DNA from: Paragyromitra xinjiangensis
Lineage: Eukaryota > Ascomycota > Pezizomycetes > Pezizales > Discinaceae
Assembly: GCA_038503065.1 (NCBI GenBank)
Contig: JBCAMK010000008.1
Coordinates: 1,302,001 to 1,366,000 of the forward strand
Reading direction: 5' to 3'
DNA length: 64,000 nucleotides
Of this stretch, positions 21,664-31,876 are shown piece by piece (the first letter of the stretch is position 1; each line of letters begins with the position of its first letter). A program made the position numbers and the translations under genes. The notes under the pieces were generated by a model that worked only from the letters and a program-made list of their open reading frames with translations, was not told the origin of the DNA and ran no database searches.

Positions 21664-22593
21664 TTAAATGAGAGTAGACTCAGAAGGAACAAGCTGGCCC
21701 TCCGTAACTGCTCCTGCGTGGTATCTAGCAATATAGCCATATGCAGGCAAGTACCTATCGAACGATCAGTAAATGTGCTAGCTACTATTTTAACGGTCGG
21801 GTGGATTCATACGTGTCCAAGAAAGGCAGGACTTCAGCGGTGCCTGGGGTGTTTCTCCAATCCCTCATCAAGTCCATAACGATTCCGAACATTCCAATGA
21901 GGGTGATTCCGGCGTCTCTCATGCGGTCATTTGCTTCGCTGGCTAAACGCTCGTTGAAGGTTCCGCTGGCGTCGGTGTTGGCGAAAACCTCGTATCCTGC
22001 TTCCTTGAGGGAAAGAGCGAGGAAAGCAGTGCAGACCTAGAATTTTTGGTTGAGATTTTAGAAATGCGGTCGTCGCGAAAAAAACATGAAATGGATGGAT
22101 AGCTTACTTCAGTGACAATCCCACCAAGGATGATCTGGGTCTTGTTGGCTGACTGAACGGCCTTACGGAAATCCGCGTTATCCCAAGCATTGACCTCACC
22201 CTGGCGGTGAATGAATGGGGCGTTCGGGAACAATGCGGGAATCTCTTTCGGGAGTTGTCCGTTTGGTCCGGTATCGGCGCTAGTGGTCAAGACAACTGGC
22301 AAGTTGAAGAGCTTCGCGATGCCTGCATGTGCAAGAATGTTGTTCCTGAACTGATCAGGCGTGAAGTCGCGAACCAATTGGAAGAGACCATCTTGGTGGT
22401 CCACTACAAGAAGCAGAGCTTTGCTCTTATCAAGTCGAGTGAAAGTTTGATCACTCGCTATTCAAGGCCAAAAGTTAGAATCTTAAGGGAGCTATTGAGG
22501 AAAAGGCAGAAGATGAGGTATCATACAAGCTTGAACAGTCATGACCGAAGTCATCAAAGCAAGAGCCGTGGAAAGGGCGGCGAAGAACTGCAT
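21664..22593 (-). CDS. Secreted isochorismatase-fold (YcaC-like) hydrolase
   Basis: Four exons (22593-22527, 22457-22108, 22036-21813, 21754-21664) encode 243 residues; introns are 69, 71 and 58 nt and every junction closes in frame. Exon 1 encodes a classical signal peptide: short N-region, hydrophobic FFAALSTALALMTSVM, then an Ala-containing cleavage region near residue 22. The hydrolase domain has VVDHQDGLFQLVRD (catalytic Asp region), RQGEVNAWDN, and IVTEVCTAFLALS with the nucleophilic Cys, rebuilt across intron 2. The position often occupied by a catalytic Lys before GEVNAWDN is Arg. The C-terminal YLPAYGYIARYHAG fits the YcaC subgroup. Related enzymes hydrolyse amides or are uncharacterised; some fungal secreted isochorismatases act in plant interaction, but that role is not shown here. 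Confidence 0.88.
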
Positions 22594-22720
22594 ATTGAAT
22601 GGAGGGAGGTGAATTGAAGGTGACTTTCGTTCTTGAAGAGGGTTTATTGAATTGAAGGCTCAAGTAAAGTCTGCTGAGTTGGGTGAAGAAGAAAGGTACT
22701 TCCAGACGGGCAACCGTGAT

Positions 22721-22730
22721 CTTTATATAT
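22721..22730 (-). promoter_or_regulatory. Candidate TATA box for the secreted hydrolase gene
   Basis: On the minus strand the sequence reads ATATATAAAG, about 130 bp upstream of the ATG at 22593. It is a strong match to a core TATA element at a plausible distance. Confidence 0.45.
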
Positions 22731-24260
22731 TCTGTTCCTCCCTAGGAGTTTAAAAGCTCTATAGATCTATCGAGCTCTATTCTCTCGTCTTCAATCGGCG
22801 GTGACGACAGGAATGCAGAACTATTTGCTAGGTAATCATTATTAAAATGTGTTTTTTCATTATCGAGCACTAGTGCATAGTAGCCAAAAGATACGCGAGA
22901 TATCACCTTAAACCCAATGAAGGGTTAGCTTGCATGCATATTGCTTGAATACCGTCGATCGAGGAGAGCCTCATCTCTTTTCCTGGTTGTGCTTGTAACA
23001 ATTTCTCCTCTTTTCGGTGTTTGGGAGCTTTCAAAGACTTACAAGATACAATTAATATGTGTGCATTTGTCGGTCACGTTATGTCCCGGGCAGCTCCGAC
23101 CGCCCCAATAGATGTTGCATATTGCTTTAATTCGCCAATTCCTTTAACTGCAACGGTGATTGGTGGCTGTATATGCTTTCTAAACCTTGGGGCCTTAATT
23201 AGTAAGGCACGTAGTACCCGAGCACGTGCACATGCAGGACGACGTCTAGCCGTTACACCGCCGGGTGCATAGCCGATGCCTTCCGTTGCGCGGGATGCGG
23301 TCAATTGTTGGCCTTCTGGTACTGTACCTGGGTTCCTATTGACCGAACCCCCAACTCTATTACCGGCCCCCATCGTCCTCACGTGATAGATTAATATACT
23401 TGCTGCGTTGGCCCCCAAAATCTCCACGGGACCTGCTGGGAGTGGACTAGTCCATCACGTGAGGATCGTGGGGGCCGATGACATGAGAGTGTGATATTGC
23501 CGCTTGGTGGATGTTATAATCCGAGAGACGCCCACAGACGTTTCCTATTTTTATTTCCACTAGGCTCCGAATGGCCGAAATCAGATATGGATTTTGACAT
23601 CTACTCTGTGGTTCTTTTGAGTTCCTACGATACCTAATCCACAAATTCAAACCTAGATACTCATTCGCACGTTGGAGATATAGCTATTTACTGGTCATTA
23701 TGCGTTTTTAATCATATTCAGCAAGCTGGACGGCCATATACAATGGAGACGTAGAACTAGAATACCAAAGGTAGGAGGAAGATTTAGGAGCGATCTTGCC
23801 CTGATTGGTTTCGGCTTGTTCGCCGTGAGAGTACCTTTTACGTACTGCTGGCCTACGGGACGGGTCGCATCTACATAGCTCTACCTACAGAAACCGCTGT
23901 CAGCATTTACGAATTTTAAGTTTTACAAGCCTCTGGGAAATCTGGTGTGACACAAGAGTGGTCGCGGTCTGGCTGGTGCACTTCCAGAAAAAGCTCTTCG
24001 ATCCCTGTCGTCATTTGCACTTTACACTCTGCCTCAGGTTATGCAACTTGTTTACTCATGCAGGTGCATGAAATGGATTGAACGGATTACAAGAACGCTT
24101 ACGAGTGGGATCGTTCGTCATTTATGACCGTTTGCGATCAATTTCTTCGGCTGGCTGATGTAAAGGAAGTTTTTTTTCGCGTCCTAAGTTCACGTGTATG
24201 AACGGCACGGTGTCTCGGGGACGGAAAAACAGCTTCAACTCATTAATTCCTAGCAGACAG
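22731..24260. other. Gene-poor stretch with a CACGTG-containing inverted repeat
   Basis: I could not support any gene. A frame at 23074-23427 (minus, 117 codons) has no motif and overlaps the inverted repeat at 23366-23477. Confidence 0.4.
23366..23477. repeat. Imperfect inverted repeat with CACGTG cores
   Basis: GGCCCCCATCGTCCTCACGTGAT on the left is matched by the complement of a similar word on the right (ATCACGTGAGGATCGTGGGGGCC), with two or three differences. The two arms are about 65 bp apart. CACGTG is a bHLH-type binding core, but its duplication here more likely reflects a small inverted-repeat element. Confidence 0.55.
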
Positions 24261-25316
24261 TTATTTTGGGATAGTCGGTTGCGGATATTTCAGATTATCC
24301 TTTGCAATGATCTTCACTACACGATATCTCATTTGATCTACTCCCAGCTCATCACCACCTTTTTCTCTCATGCTCTCAGCAATATCGCTCAGGCTCTCCA
24401 ACTCAATCACCCCGGCATCCTTTGAGAATATCCGTTCCCCCGAGACATCATCTTGCTCGGCCCTTACTTGGATTGCTTGCCATTTCAAACCCATATCAGT
24501 TCTATTCAGCCGTTAGTTTTCAAGGGCGGGGAAGGAGGCCAAACCTTGAGCTGAGAGATGTAGTCTTCAGCAGCTGTCTTTTCTCCTTCAACGAAAAGAG
24601 CGCCTGGATAACCTGGACGCGAATATCCGGAAAAACGAAGGGACTTGCTCTAATTGACTATTTGGTGACGTTTTTGCGTTGAGAGAAGGTGATGGAACCA
24701 GAGAATTACTCGAGTTATCACGGGGGTTTTTACCATTGAATCTCGCGCTTCTTCAGAGACCTTGGTTTTTGTCGTTTTTGCTTATATCAGAGTTGGCTCA
24801 GACATTAAAACTTCGGTGAAGTTCACAGGGAGAACATCAATCGATTCCTGTCCTAATCCCAAGGATCAATATCAACTACAGGAGCTACAGAAGGGAGCCG
24901 GTACCTTTTGGATGCGATTCAAGGGTTTCCGTTAATCTCTTTCGTAATTTACTCCGTGTGATATTGGGAACGCCACTCTCGTAATTCAGAAAAACTATCG
25001 GCAGGGAGGTTTCGGGGTAGTTATACGGAAGTACAGGGTGAAGCGAGTAAGAAGCTTTATCGCACACATCCGTTAGTTGGGCTCGCTAGGGGAGTTGGGG
25101 GCAGTTTACGGTTTGGAAGGGTAATATCAAATCCAGGATCACGATGTTTCTTCAAAAAGGATAGAGTTAACCGTTGTTGATCGGGGAGGGGGGTTTTTTT
25201 TATGTTGTCTACCTGCTCGGGATCCAGTAGAATTCATTTTAAAACATACTTTCGACAATGAGAAGTTCGTCGGCCGCGGCTTGCCGAAGACGATTGCTTT
25301 CCGTAGTTAGCACCAT
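24261..25316 (-). pseudogene. RWDD2-like protein (RWD plus DUF1115 domain), broken
   Basis: Pieces of one protein can be read in order on the minus strand but not in one frame. They are an ATG-started MVLTTESNRLRQAAADELL (25316), the RWD segment HPVLPYNYPETSLPIVFLN, the helix TRSKLRKRLTETL, then WFHHLLSTQKRHQIVN-stop-SKSLRFSGYSRPGYPGALF, and finally MGLKWQAIQVRAEQ. This order matches RWDD2-type proteins, where the stop position is normally Trp (VNW), so a TGG-to-TAG change is likely. An earlier stop interrupts ESMF-NEFYW, and a frame change follows it. The intron before MGLKWQ also does not close in frame. I therefore call it a decayed gene; a sequencing error cannot explain all lesions. Confidence 0.7.
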
Positions 25317-25545
25317 TTCGGGAATGGTGGTTAGTATCTACGGCGCATGAAATAAAAATAAAGACCCCAGGTTTGTTTGTGCTTGCGGCTCGGCAGACGT
25401 CATAATCGATTTTATTTGATCAAATGATACTTTATAATGGAAGTCCAATCCTAGATTGGGCGTTCGGCGTCGCAGTAATAACTTGAATGTAAAATTAAGT
25501 ACGAGTACCGAAGCAAAACACTATCGAGGATATATGTACGACAGA

Positions 25546-26169
25546 CTACTCTCTCTCGTCTTTGAATTCCTCATGAGAATCACACCATCCTTTCAATCGC
25601 TCATCTGCTTTCTTCCGTACTACTCTAGGAAGAAGCCCAAGAGCACCCAACCCACCCCCAACCACCAAACCAAGCGCTTGCCTCGCCCACATCGATAAAT
25701 TAAAGTCATCAGTCTGCCGTAAAACCTTTCCGTCTTTAACTACGATGATTGCAGTGATAGGATTATGGACTGGATAAGAGCCGTATCTATAGTCGCAAAT
25801 GTATTTCACTTTAAATTCTCCGTCCCGACCAGGAATGGGCTCAGCGTGGGAAGGTGTGACGACCATCTGCGTCTTTTGGGCGTTGGTGGTGAACATGTGG
25901 AACATCGCTTTCGCGCGTTTCCCTATGGATGGTTAAGCATGAAAGACATTCCGGGTAAGGAATAAGATGAGGAGATGCACGAACCTTTTAGGTCTGGAAA
26001 GGCGGGATCTGAAAATTCAAAGTCGGGGTGGAAGAAAGCGGAAAGTGCTTCATAGTCGCTATGCATGTAGAGAGAGATTCAGTAACTCGAGAAGAAAATA
26101 GACATGTGTGAGTTTGTATAATTACCTTGCTTGATATGCAGCGAAATACTGGTCCACGATATCAGCCAT
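25546..26169 (-). CDS. NTF2-like / SnoaL-like domain protein
   Basis: Three exons (26169-26126, 26058-25985, 25922-25546) encode 164 residues, with introns of 67 and 62 nt that close exactly in frame. The protein begins MADIVDQYFAAYQAS-DYEALSAFFHPDF, the alpha-helix and turn that open the NTF2-like cone fold. The AKAMFHMFTTNAQ helix and beta strands DGEFKVKYICDYRYGS and NPITAIIVVKDGKVLRQTDDFNL follow. This fold serves as small hydrolase, isomerase or simply a binding module; no catalytic set is diagnostic here. The C-terminal segment (ALGLVVGGGLGALGLLP, then charged residues) is glycine-rich and hydrophobic, possibly peripheral to membrane. The function is unknown. Confidence 0.82.
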
Positions 26170-27967
26170 TTATGTCAGACTGAGAGATTGTAGAGACAGA
26201 AAGGAGAATGTGTATGGAGGTTTTAGCTCTCAAACTGCGGGAAGACGTGTGATTTTATCACGAGAATACTCTTTTGCCACATGTTCGATGCTTATGGCCG
26301 AGGAGCACCCTGCATAGGCGCCCGCGCTTATCTCAGTGTTGTCAATAAGAAACTTCTGGTTTTGGAACAGCAACTAGGTTGAACATAAAAAACTACAGAA
26401 CAAAGCAACTATAGATATACAGATTGAATAATTGGCGCATCCAACCGCCTAGGTTATGGTACTATCGCGCCTAGCCCTAGGTGCACTCTCCAAGAAGGTA
26501 CATTACAGCTTCAGGCTGTGTTGAGGCTTGGAATCTTGGGCAAAGCAGGGGATCTCGGGAGACTATCTCTCCTTAAAATTTAAAGCGTGCCTAGGGCTTA
26601 GGAGCTCATTGACCATGGAAGACATTGCTTGGCGCTGTCGTGAACCCGGGTCCCTAGGGTACTGGTCCTGCTCGCTCGGGTCGGGCGATTTCCCCACCTA
26701 GTCGGTCTCCGACGCGGTTTCAAGGGTAATGGCGGGAATTAAGCTATAATGAGTCTCACAAATAACGGAAGACTATCGGGACGAATTGCCTATCGTATCA
26801 GGCGGCATTCAATCATTGCCATTCGAAGAATAGGCCTAGTGGGGGTTAAGGCAGGGGAGTCAGCTACTAATCGTCACTCTGCGAATGTGTGTGCCCGTGA
26901 AATACTACCGAGTGCTTGGTGTTGATTTGGTTCTTTTATTTTGGAGGTACCTATATACGGTAGATTCTGGATTGGTATCCAGAGAAATCTTGGCCGGAAG
27001 AGGCTTCGGGATGAGTGGCACTAATCACATCCTCTCACTCGATTAGCAAGAAGGCGGATTCTAGTTATATTATTTTATTTAGTTAGTTAGGCACATATAA
27101 CCGTCTGAGATATAGAATTCTACACATAAACGCTACGTGTAAGATGTCTAGTTGCTAGCTATAGGATAGTGCATTAAAATAAGTTTTTGGCTAATGGGTC
27201 GAAGGCCCTGGTACGTGTATTCGTCCCATACCTCCAATTGAGAGAAAAGTTACAAAGATCAAACCCAAGATAATTCATATGTCTAGATCAAGAATAACCA
27301 CACGAATACATGTACATGTAGTGTAGTACTAGAATTAAACCAAATATATATGCTAGAAGAAAATAGCTAATATATATCTACTAAAGTAAAATAGTACGCA
27401 TTGGAGATAGTCTCGAAGAGGTAAAACTTGGTCATACGTGCCTGTTTCCTCATTCTTCGAGTAGGCAAATATTCTTTTGCCGATGTTGGAGCTATCAAAT
27501 TTAACTGTTGAGAAATATAAGCACGTTTTGCGTCTGAAATGGTTCCTCTGCCCCAACACACGATCTTAACATTTAGGGTGAGGCTGGAGCCTATCGCACT
27601 GCAACTGCTTATATGTGGCTTATGAGAACTTGAGGGCTTTTATTGCTACCTTATTGGGGTTTCTAAGCCCCCACCAAGTAATCAGGCCGGGTGTAGGTAT
27701 AGGAATGTCGGCTTGAACGGAGTACATGCAGTTTAGGTTTGGGTGGATACTGTGCATGCAGCGAATCCTTAAGGCCTACACTCCGTATGTGTTGTCTCAA
27801 TTTTTAGATAGGAAGGTATAAGGGATCCGAAATCTTGTTGCGGTGAATGGAGATGAAAGTCAGACCTCTAGGATTACCGTGCCGCTTGGTGGGTCGTTGG
27901 GTCAGGACCTTTGGGGGTTAGGCACGTAAAACAGAAATCACAACATGCATTACGTTGCGGCAAAAAG
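26170..27967. other. Gene-poor stretch, no supported gene
   Basis: Short frames only. A TACATGTACATGTA-like palindrome lies near 27307-27320. Nothing else is recognisable. Confidence 0.5.
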
Positions 27968-28046
27968 CGACCAGCAAGGGACTCGAACCCTCAACCTCGG
28001 TCTGACCTCTTAGGAGGACCACGCGCTACCATTGCGCCAACCGGCC
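27968..28046 (-). tRNA. tRNA-Arg(CCT), probable 7-nt intron, copy 1
   Basis: The 79-nt gene has acceptor arms GGCCGGT/GCTGGTC (with G:T pairs), D stem GCGC/GCGC, anticodon stem TGGTC/GACCG, T arm GAGGG-TTCGAGT-CCCTT and discriminator G. The anticodon loop reads CTCCTAA followed by seven extra nucleotides, best explained as a very short intron after nucleotide 37. The anticodon is CCT. A T5 run follows downstream on this strand. It is identical to the copy at 34105-34183. Confidence 0.82.
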
Positions 28047-28489
28047 AGTTGATCTGATTGGTGGGATCCCGCTCATAGTTGTCTCCCCTGACCCCGATCA
28101 CATTTGGTCAGGTATCGCTATTTGCATTACATACATGTACTCTACATGTATATAAAGCAACTGCAAGATCTTTATTTATATTTGATCTTTCAAGGAAGTA
28201 GCCTCACACTGATGTATAAGACATGATATATACAAGATAAATAAGTATTCAAGAGAAAATATTTACTTTCTGTGAGAGACAAAAAGAAAATACATTCATA
28301 CAGTTGGTATATAGCTCGTCGCTGTCGTATATCTCATAATCATTATTTATAACTTCGTTTACCCTCCTGAGTCAGAAAAAGACATTATTCTCATAAAACG
28401 CTTATAAATTATCTAAGCAATGGAAAAGTAGTAAAGAAGCTCCACCAAGTGCCCGCGAAGAGTTCCCCTAGCCCACTTCTTTTATTTCC
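28047..28489. other. Intergenic region, no gene seen
   Basis: Contains a palindromic ACATGTACTCTACATGT tract near 28134-28150 and AT-rich 3' flank of the MARVEL-like gene. Confidence 0.5.
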
Positions 28490-29167
28490 TCATACAATCC
28501 TCTCCTCAACAATATACTCTCCAGTCCTTGGATCTCTGTGGCGATGTCTGTGTCTTCTACTGGATGGTGACCGGCCGGCATATTGCGCACTTCCTCGACG
28601 AGACGTATAGACCTTCTCCCGAACCAATACTTCATCCTCCTGCTTGTTTTGTTGATAGATAACAACTGCCAATATCGCCGAGATAAAAAAGAGAATAACA
28701 TTCGTAATACCAAGCCCCAGTGCTGCCTTAGCAAGGTCGCAATGATTATTCTGGCCATTCCACATCGGATTCCCATTATTGACATTCTGTGACTTCCAGA
28801 CCTCTGCTCCGGTAGTACTATCGTAATATACCGTGGTCGACGTAATATACCCGACACACTGGGAAGTTGTGATATTTGATAGGAGGACGACACCAGCGAT
28901 GAGGGCAGCCATGAAAACAATGTCCCAGAAAGCCATCCATAGTGCAGTATTACGTGCGCGGATTTGTGTGATGAGCATGCAAAACGCCCAGATCGAAGCG
29001 AGGAGGGCAACGATAAAAAGGCAGAGGATTGCGCCTGGGGCAACAGCGTGGTTGCTGTTGTAGACATTGACAAGGGCAGCGAGGATACCCCAGCAGGCGA
29101 TTAACGTAAGGATTTGAAAGACACGAACAACAGTAAGGCCGTGACCAGTGCCATTACTTGCTGCCAT
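28490..29167 (-). CDS. MARVEL-like four-TM membrane protein
   Basis: A single exon of 225 residues starts at ATG. Four hydrophobic segments are clear: about residues 12-36, 41-66, 74-97 and 147-170. The loop between TM3 and TM4 (about 50 residues) is large, carries two cysteines (QCVGY and NNHCDL) and is probably extracytoplasmic. The short N-terminus and the Arg/His-rich tail (SSRRHRHRHRDPRTGEYIVEE) are cytosolic. This layout fits fungal MARVEL-domain proteins that sit in the plasma membrane or eisosome regions, but no single diagnostic motif exists, so the family call rests on topology. Function is unknown. Confidence 0.75.
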   Translation of the reverse strand: MAASNGTGHGLTVVRVFQILTLIACWGILAALVNVYNSNHAVAPGAILCLFIVALLASIWAFCMLITQIRARNTALWMAFWDIVFMAALIAGVVLLSNITTSQCVGYITSTTVYYDSTTGAEVWKSQNVNNGNPMWNGQNNHCDLAKAALGLGITNVILFFISAILAVVIYQQNKQEDEVLVREKVYTSRRGSAQYAGRSPSSRRHRHRHRDPRTGEYIVEERIV

Positions 29168-30296
29168 TTTTGCTTCGAATTGGTTTGGGGAGAATTAAGG
29201 ATTGGAGATAACCGAACGATAGACCGATTAAACTAACGAAAGAACGGAATAGGTAGCGAGGGTATTCAGGGCGCGTGAGGCACGCGGTGCGAATTACGGT
29301 TGATGAGGATTTATCTTTCTTTGCCACAGCTTGGGATGATAATGAGGGGTAGTTATACATGTCACAGTTCGCGCAATATAATTCCGGGCACCAAAGATGA
29401 GTTGCAAGATCACCCCGCTGTCTTATGACGATACTGTGAAGCAATTGCAAAGTTTGCGTACCAAAATTCAAGATCATTGGACCAGCCTTGAAGCAACTGC
29501 AGGCTCAACGTCATTGCTAGCCATGTCGATGATGCGATATGCAGGAGGAGGTTGGAAGTGTGGTTGCGCTTACCAGGGTTATGAAAATATCCACGAATCG
29601 TTACCCCTGCGTTGTGGAAGGGACGGCCTTGGCAGATGTAACGAGGAGTGAGTGATCATTGGTGAAGGTAAGGAACCACATGTTAGGCTAGACATCCGAG
29701 GAATAACTTCGGGTCTATTGATCTTGTAGAGATAAGGGTTCTCGATATCAGAGTGCGACGGAACGGCTCCTTAGATATCCGACAGAAGCCCTAGCATAGC
29801 CATTGCTAACATTAGGGGTCAACATTGATAGAACCTAGGTTCTTCTCTTGGAACTTGGTATTGTTCAACCGACGATCTTGTTTCGCACTTTATTTCAACC
29901 TCCTAGGGTATCGTGACATGTCACTCGATTCGAGGCCCCTAGCTTCCTTTGGAATAGTGATGAAACCTCTCATCTTTTTTGTCTCGGAAAAACCCATATG
30001 TGGTTGCTTCTTTGAGGGCTGGCGGGATTAGGGTGACTGAAACAGAATTTGTTGGCTTAAGCCTAGTATTCATTACCCTCTACCTTCCCAAATCCCTGTC
30101 CGTCGTTCTCCTAGAGCATCTGTAGTAAGTAATGAGTTTAGTGGTGAGGTAGGTTCTGCAAGATCCCCGTAGGTCTTGATCTCTTACTAGGTTTCCACAC
30201 CAAGCACAATCTACAGTACTTACACTACATGTACTGTCATCCGTTCGTTAGGCAAGGGGAATCAAATAAAGATGTATTTGTGTAACAAAAAGGCAT
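29168..30296. other. Intergenic region, no gene seen
   Basis: Upstream region of the MARVEL-like gene and upstream region of the tRNA-Gly copy B. Open frames are short and unsupported. Confidence 0.5.
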
Positions 30297-30381
30297 GATT
30301 CAGTGGTATAGGGGTATCACGGGCGCTTGCCATTCTCATGATGATTTGCGCCCGACCCGGGTTCGATTCCCGGCTGATTCA
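30297..30381 (+). tRNA. tRNA-Gly(GCC) with 14-nt intron, copy B
   Basis: An 85-nt gene with the same body as copy A except ATAG for GTAG in the D loop region, and a different intron sequence (TTCTCATGATGATT-type) between nucleotides 37 and 38. Acceptor T3:T70 mismatch and A2-T71 pair are conserved. The first T run lies about 45 bp downstream. Confidence 0.86.
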
Positions 30382-30733
30382 ACAGACATAGTTAGGCCTA
30401 TTCGGTCCTGTAACAAGCTCATGAAGTATCTTTCTTTTTTAAAGAAGAACTTTAGGCGGATGGAGGATCTCACAATAATGGCCTATTCAACTCGCATTTT
30501 TTTCGATTCTCATTCTCCTGATAGGGCCATGCCGCAGTACAATCCATTTGTGGGACTCCCTTGTTACCTGGAGGTTTGAATTCTCCAAAGGCCCAAGCAG
30601 TCTTACGACCATTATGTTAATTTTTGATTTACGAACTTGCGGTGTCCCCCGCTGCTTCTCTAACTCCATCACCGGCTCTATCTTCGACTAGAGCTTGCGA
30701 CGTCTCTTAAGTCTCAAATCACCTTTAAATTTT

Positions 30734-31211
30734 CGGCGAACATGCAGAATAACACAGATCTCTCGAGTAGTATGATGTATAATAACACACAATCTGAATT
30801 GACACACCGTTGACTATGTGTATAGATATCGAGATACTTATGCTATCAGCATCCGTCCAGCAAATTTCATGTTTGCTCAAGAATGCCTACCCCCTCAATT
30901 GCAACTTTAAAGACCTCATACTCTCAGGAAGCGAGCTGGGGAAAGGAGAGGCAGAGTAATATCTCTGAAGTTTTACTTCTAGATTCCCTTGAGCATGCTC
31001 TGCAGCATTGCAGTCAATGTAAACAGCCGGGACATAAAAAAACACCTGTCGTTCACCTCTTGTACCATTGCTTGCAATACAAATTCTAGTAGATTGAGAA
31101 CAGGATTGGTAAAAAAGGGGGGATCCCTTGCTAGTCACGGTGTGTCAATTTAGATTGTGTGTTATTCTACATCACGCTGCTCGGGATCTGTGTTATTCTG
31201 CATGTTCGCCG
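30734..31211. mobile_element. MULE-type MITE with long terminal inverted repeats
   Basis: A 478-bp element bounded by the 9-bp direct repeat TTAAATTTT (30725-30733 and 31212-31220). Its ends, starting CGGCGAACATGCAGAATAAC, form terminal inverted repeats of about 78 bp that differ at roughly eight positions and a small indel. Long inverted repeats plus a 9-bp duplication are typical of Mutator-like elements. The centre (about 320 bp) has no transposase-like frame. Confidence 0.85.
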
Positions 31212-31876
31212 TTAAATTTTCCGACAAGATCCTTGATTTGAACTAATAGTAATTACCTAAGCTTATTTAAGGAAGTTATGTTATAGCTAAAAGTAGCGTG
31301 GGCATAAACTAGGATACTTGCCTCACGGCCTGACCCAGTGGACATAATGATGTAGGAGATTTTGGGGAAGGGTTAGCGGGTGCCAATGGCAGAGCAATCT
31401 CTAACCCGAGAGAACACCTCCCGCCAGAGCGAAACATAACCGATTTACCGTTAGTGTAAGTCGTAGTTCAAATGCAGTGTACGAGTGAGACATAGTGAAG
31501 GAAGGCGAGACGAGTATTCTACATCCCCGGGGTACGGGCGCAATATAAGTCCCAAGGGTTAAAAATCTCTATAAAATCCAAAACATCCATATATCCCCTA
31601 AAAACTGAGTAATTACATGTATGACTAGTACAGGGTTAGGGTTATCCTTACTGCCTGCGGCTTATCGTCGGGCTTGGCAACTTGTGACCTCAAGTCCTCG
31701 TGCTCCAACGCGTTATCTACACCTTGAGCAGTATCCTCATCTTCTCATTTTCATCTCCACATCTACCTCTATTTACTCAAGCCAGCTATCTAAACCTATC
31801 TCTTCTCTATCTGATTAAACCTAGCTTTCCTTTATTTTTCGGAACCTCTCCTCCGGAAACTTCCGACACTGAGAGT
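31212..31876. other. Promoter and leader region of the ATG28-like gene
   Basis: The frame is open upstream of the chosen ATG to about 31700, but no ATG lies in that part, and the translation there is leucine/serine-rich. It is therefore treated as leader. A pyrimidine-rich tract precedes the start. Confidence 0.45.

Noticed and set aside
24261..25316. Treating the RWDD2-like region as a normal multi-intron gene
   Set aside because: No combination of introns I tried removes both stop codons and keeps the conserved VN(W)SKSL and LK-MGLKW joins in frame.
30295..30579. Frame starting with IQWYRGITGAC-like peptide, also seen at 43031-43273 (-) and 43786-44055 (+)
   Set aside because: These are translations of the tRNA-Gly genes and their flanks, not a protein family.
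30734..31211. Possible short protein frames inside the MULE-type element
   Set aside because: They are short, lack transposase motifs and lie between inverted repeats of a non-autonomous element.
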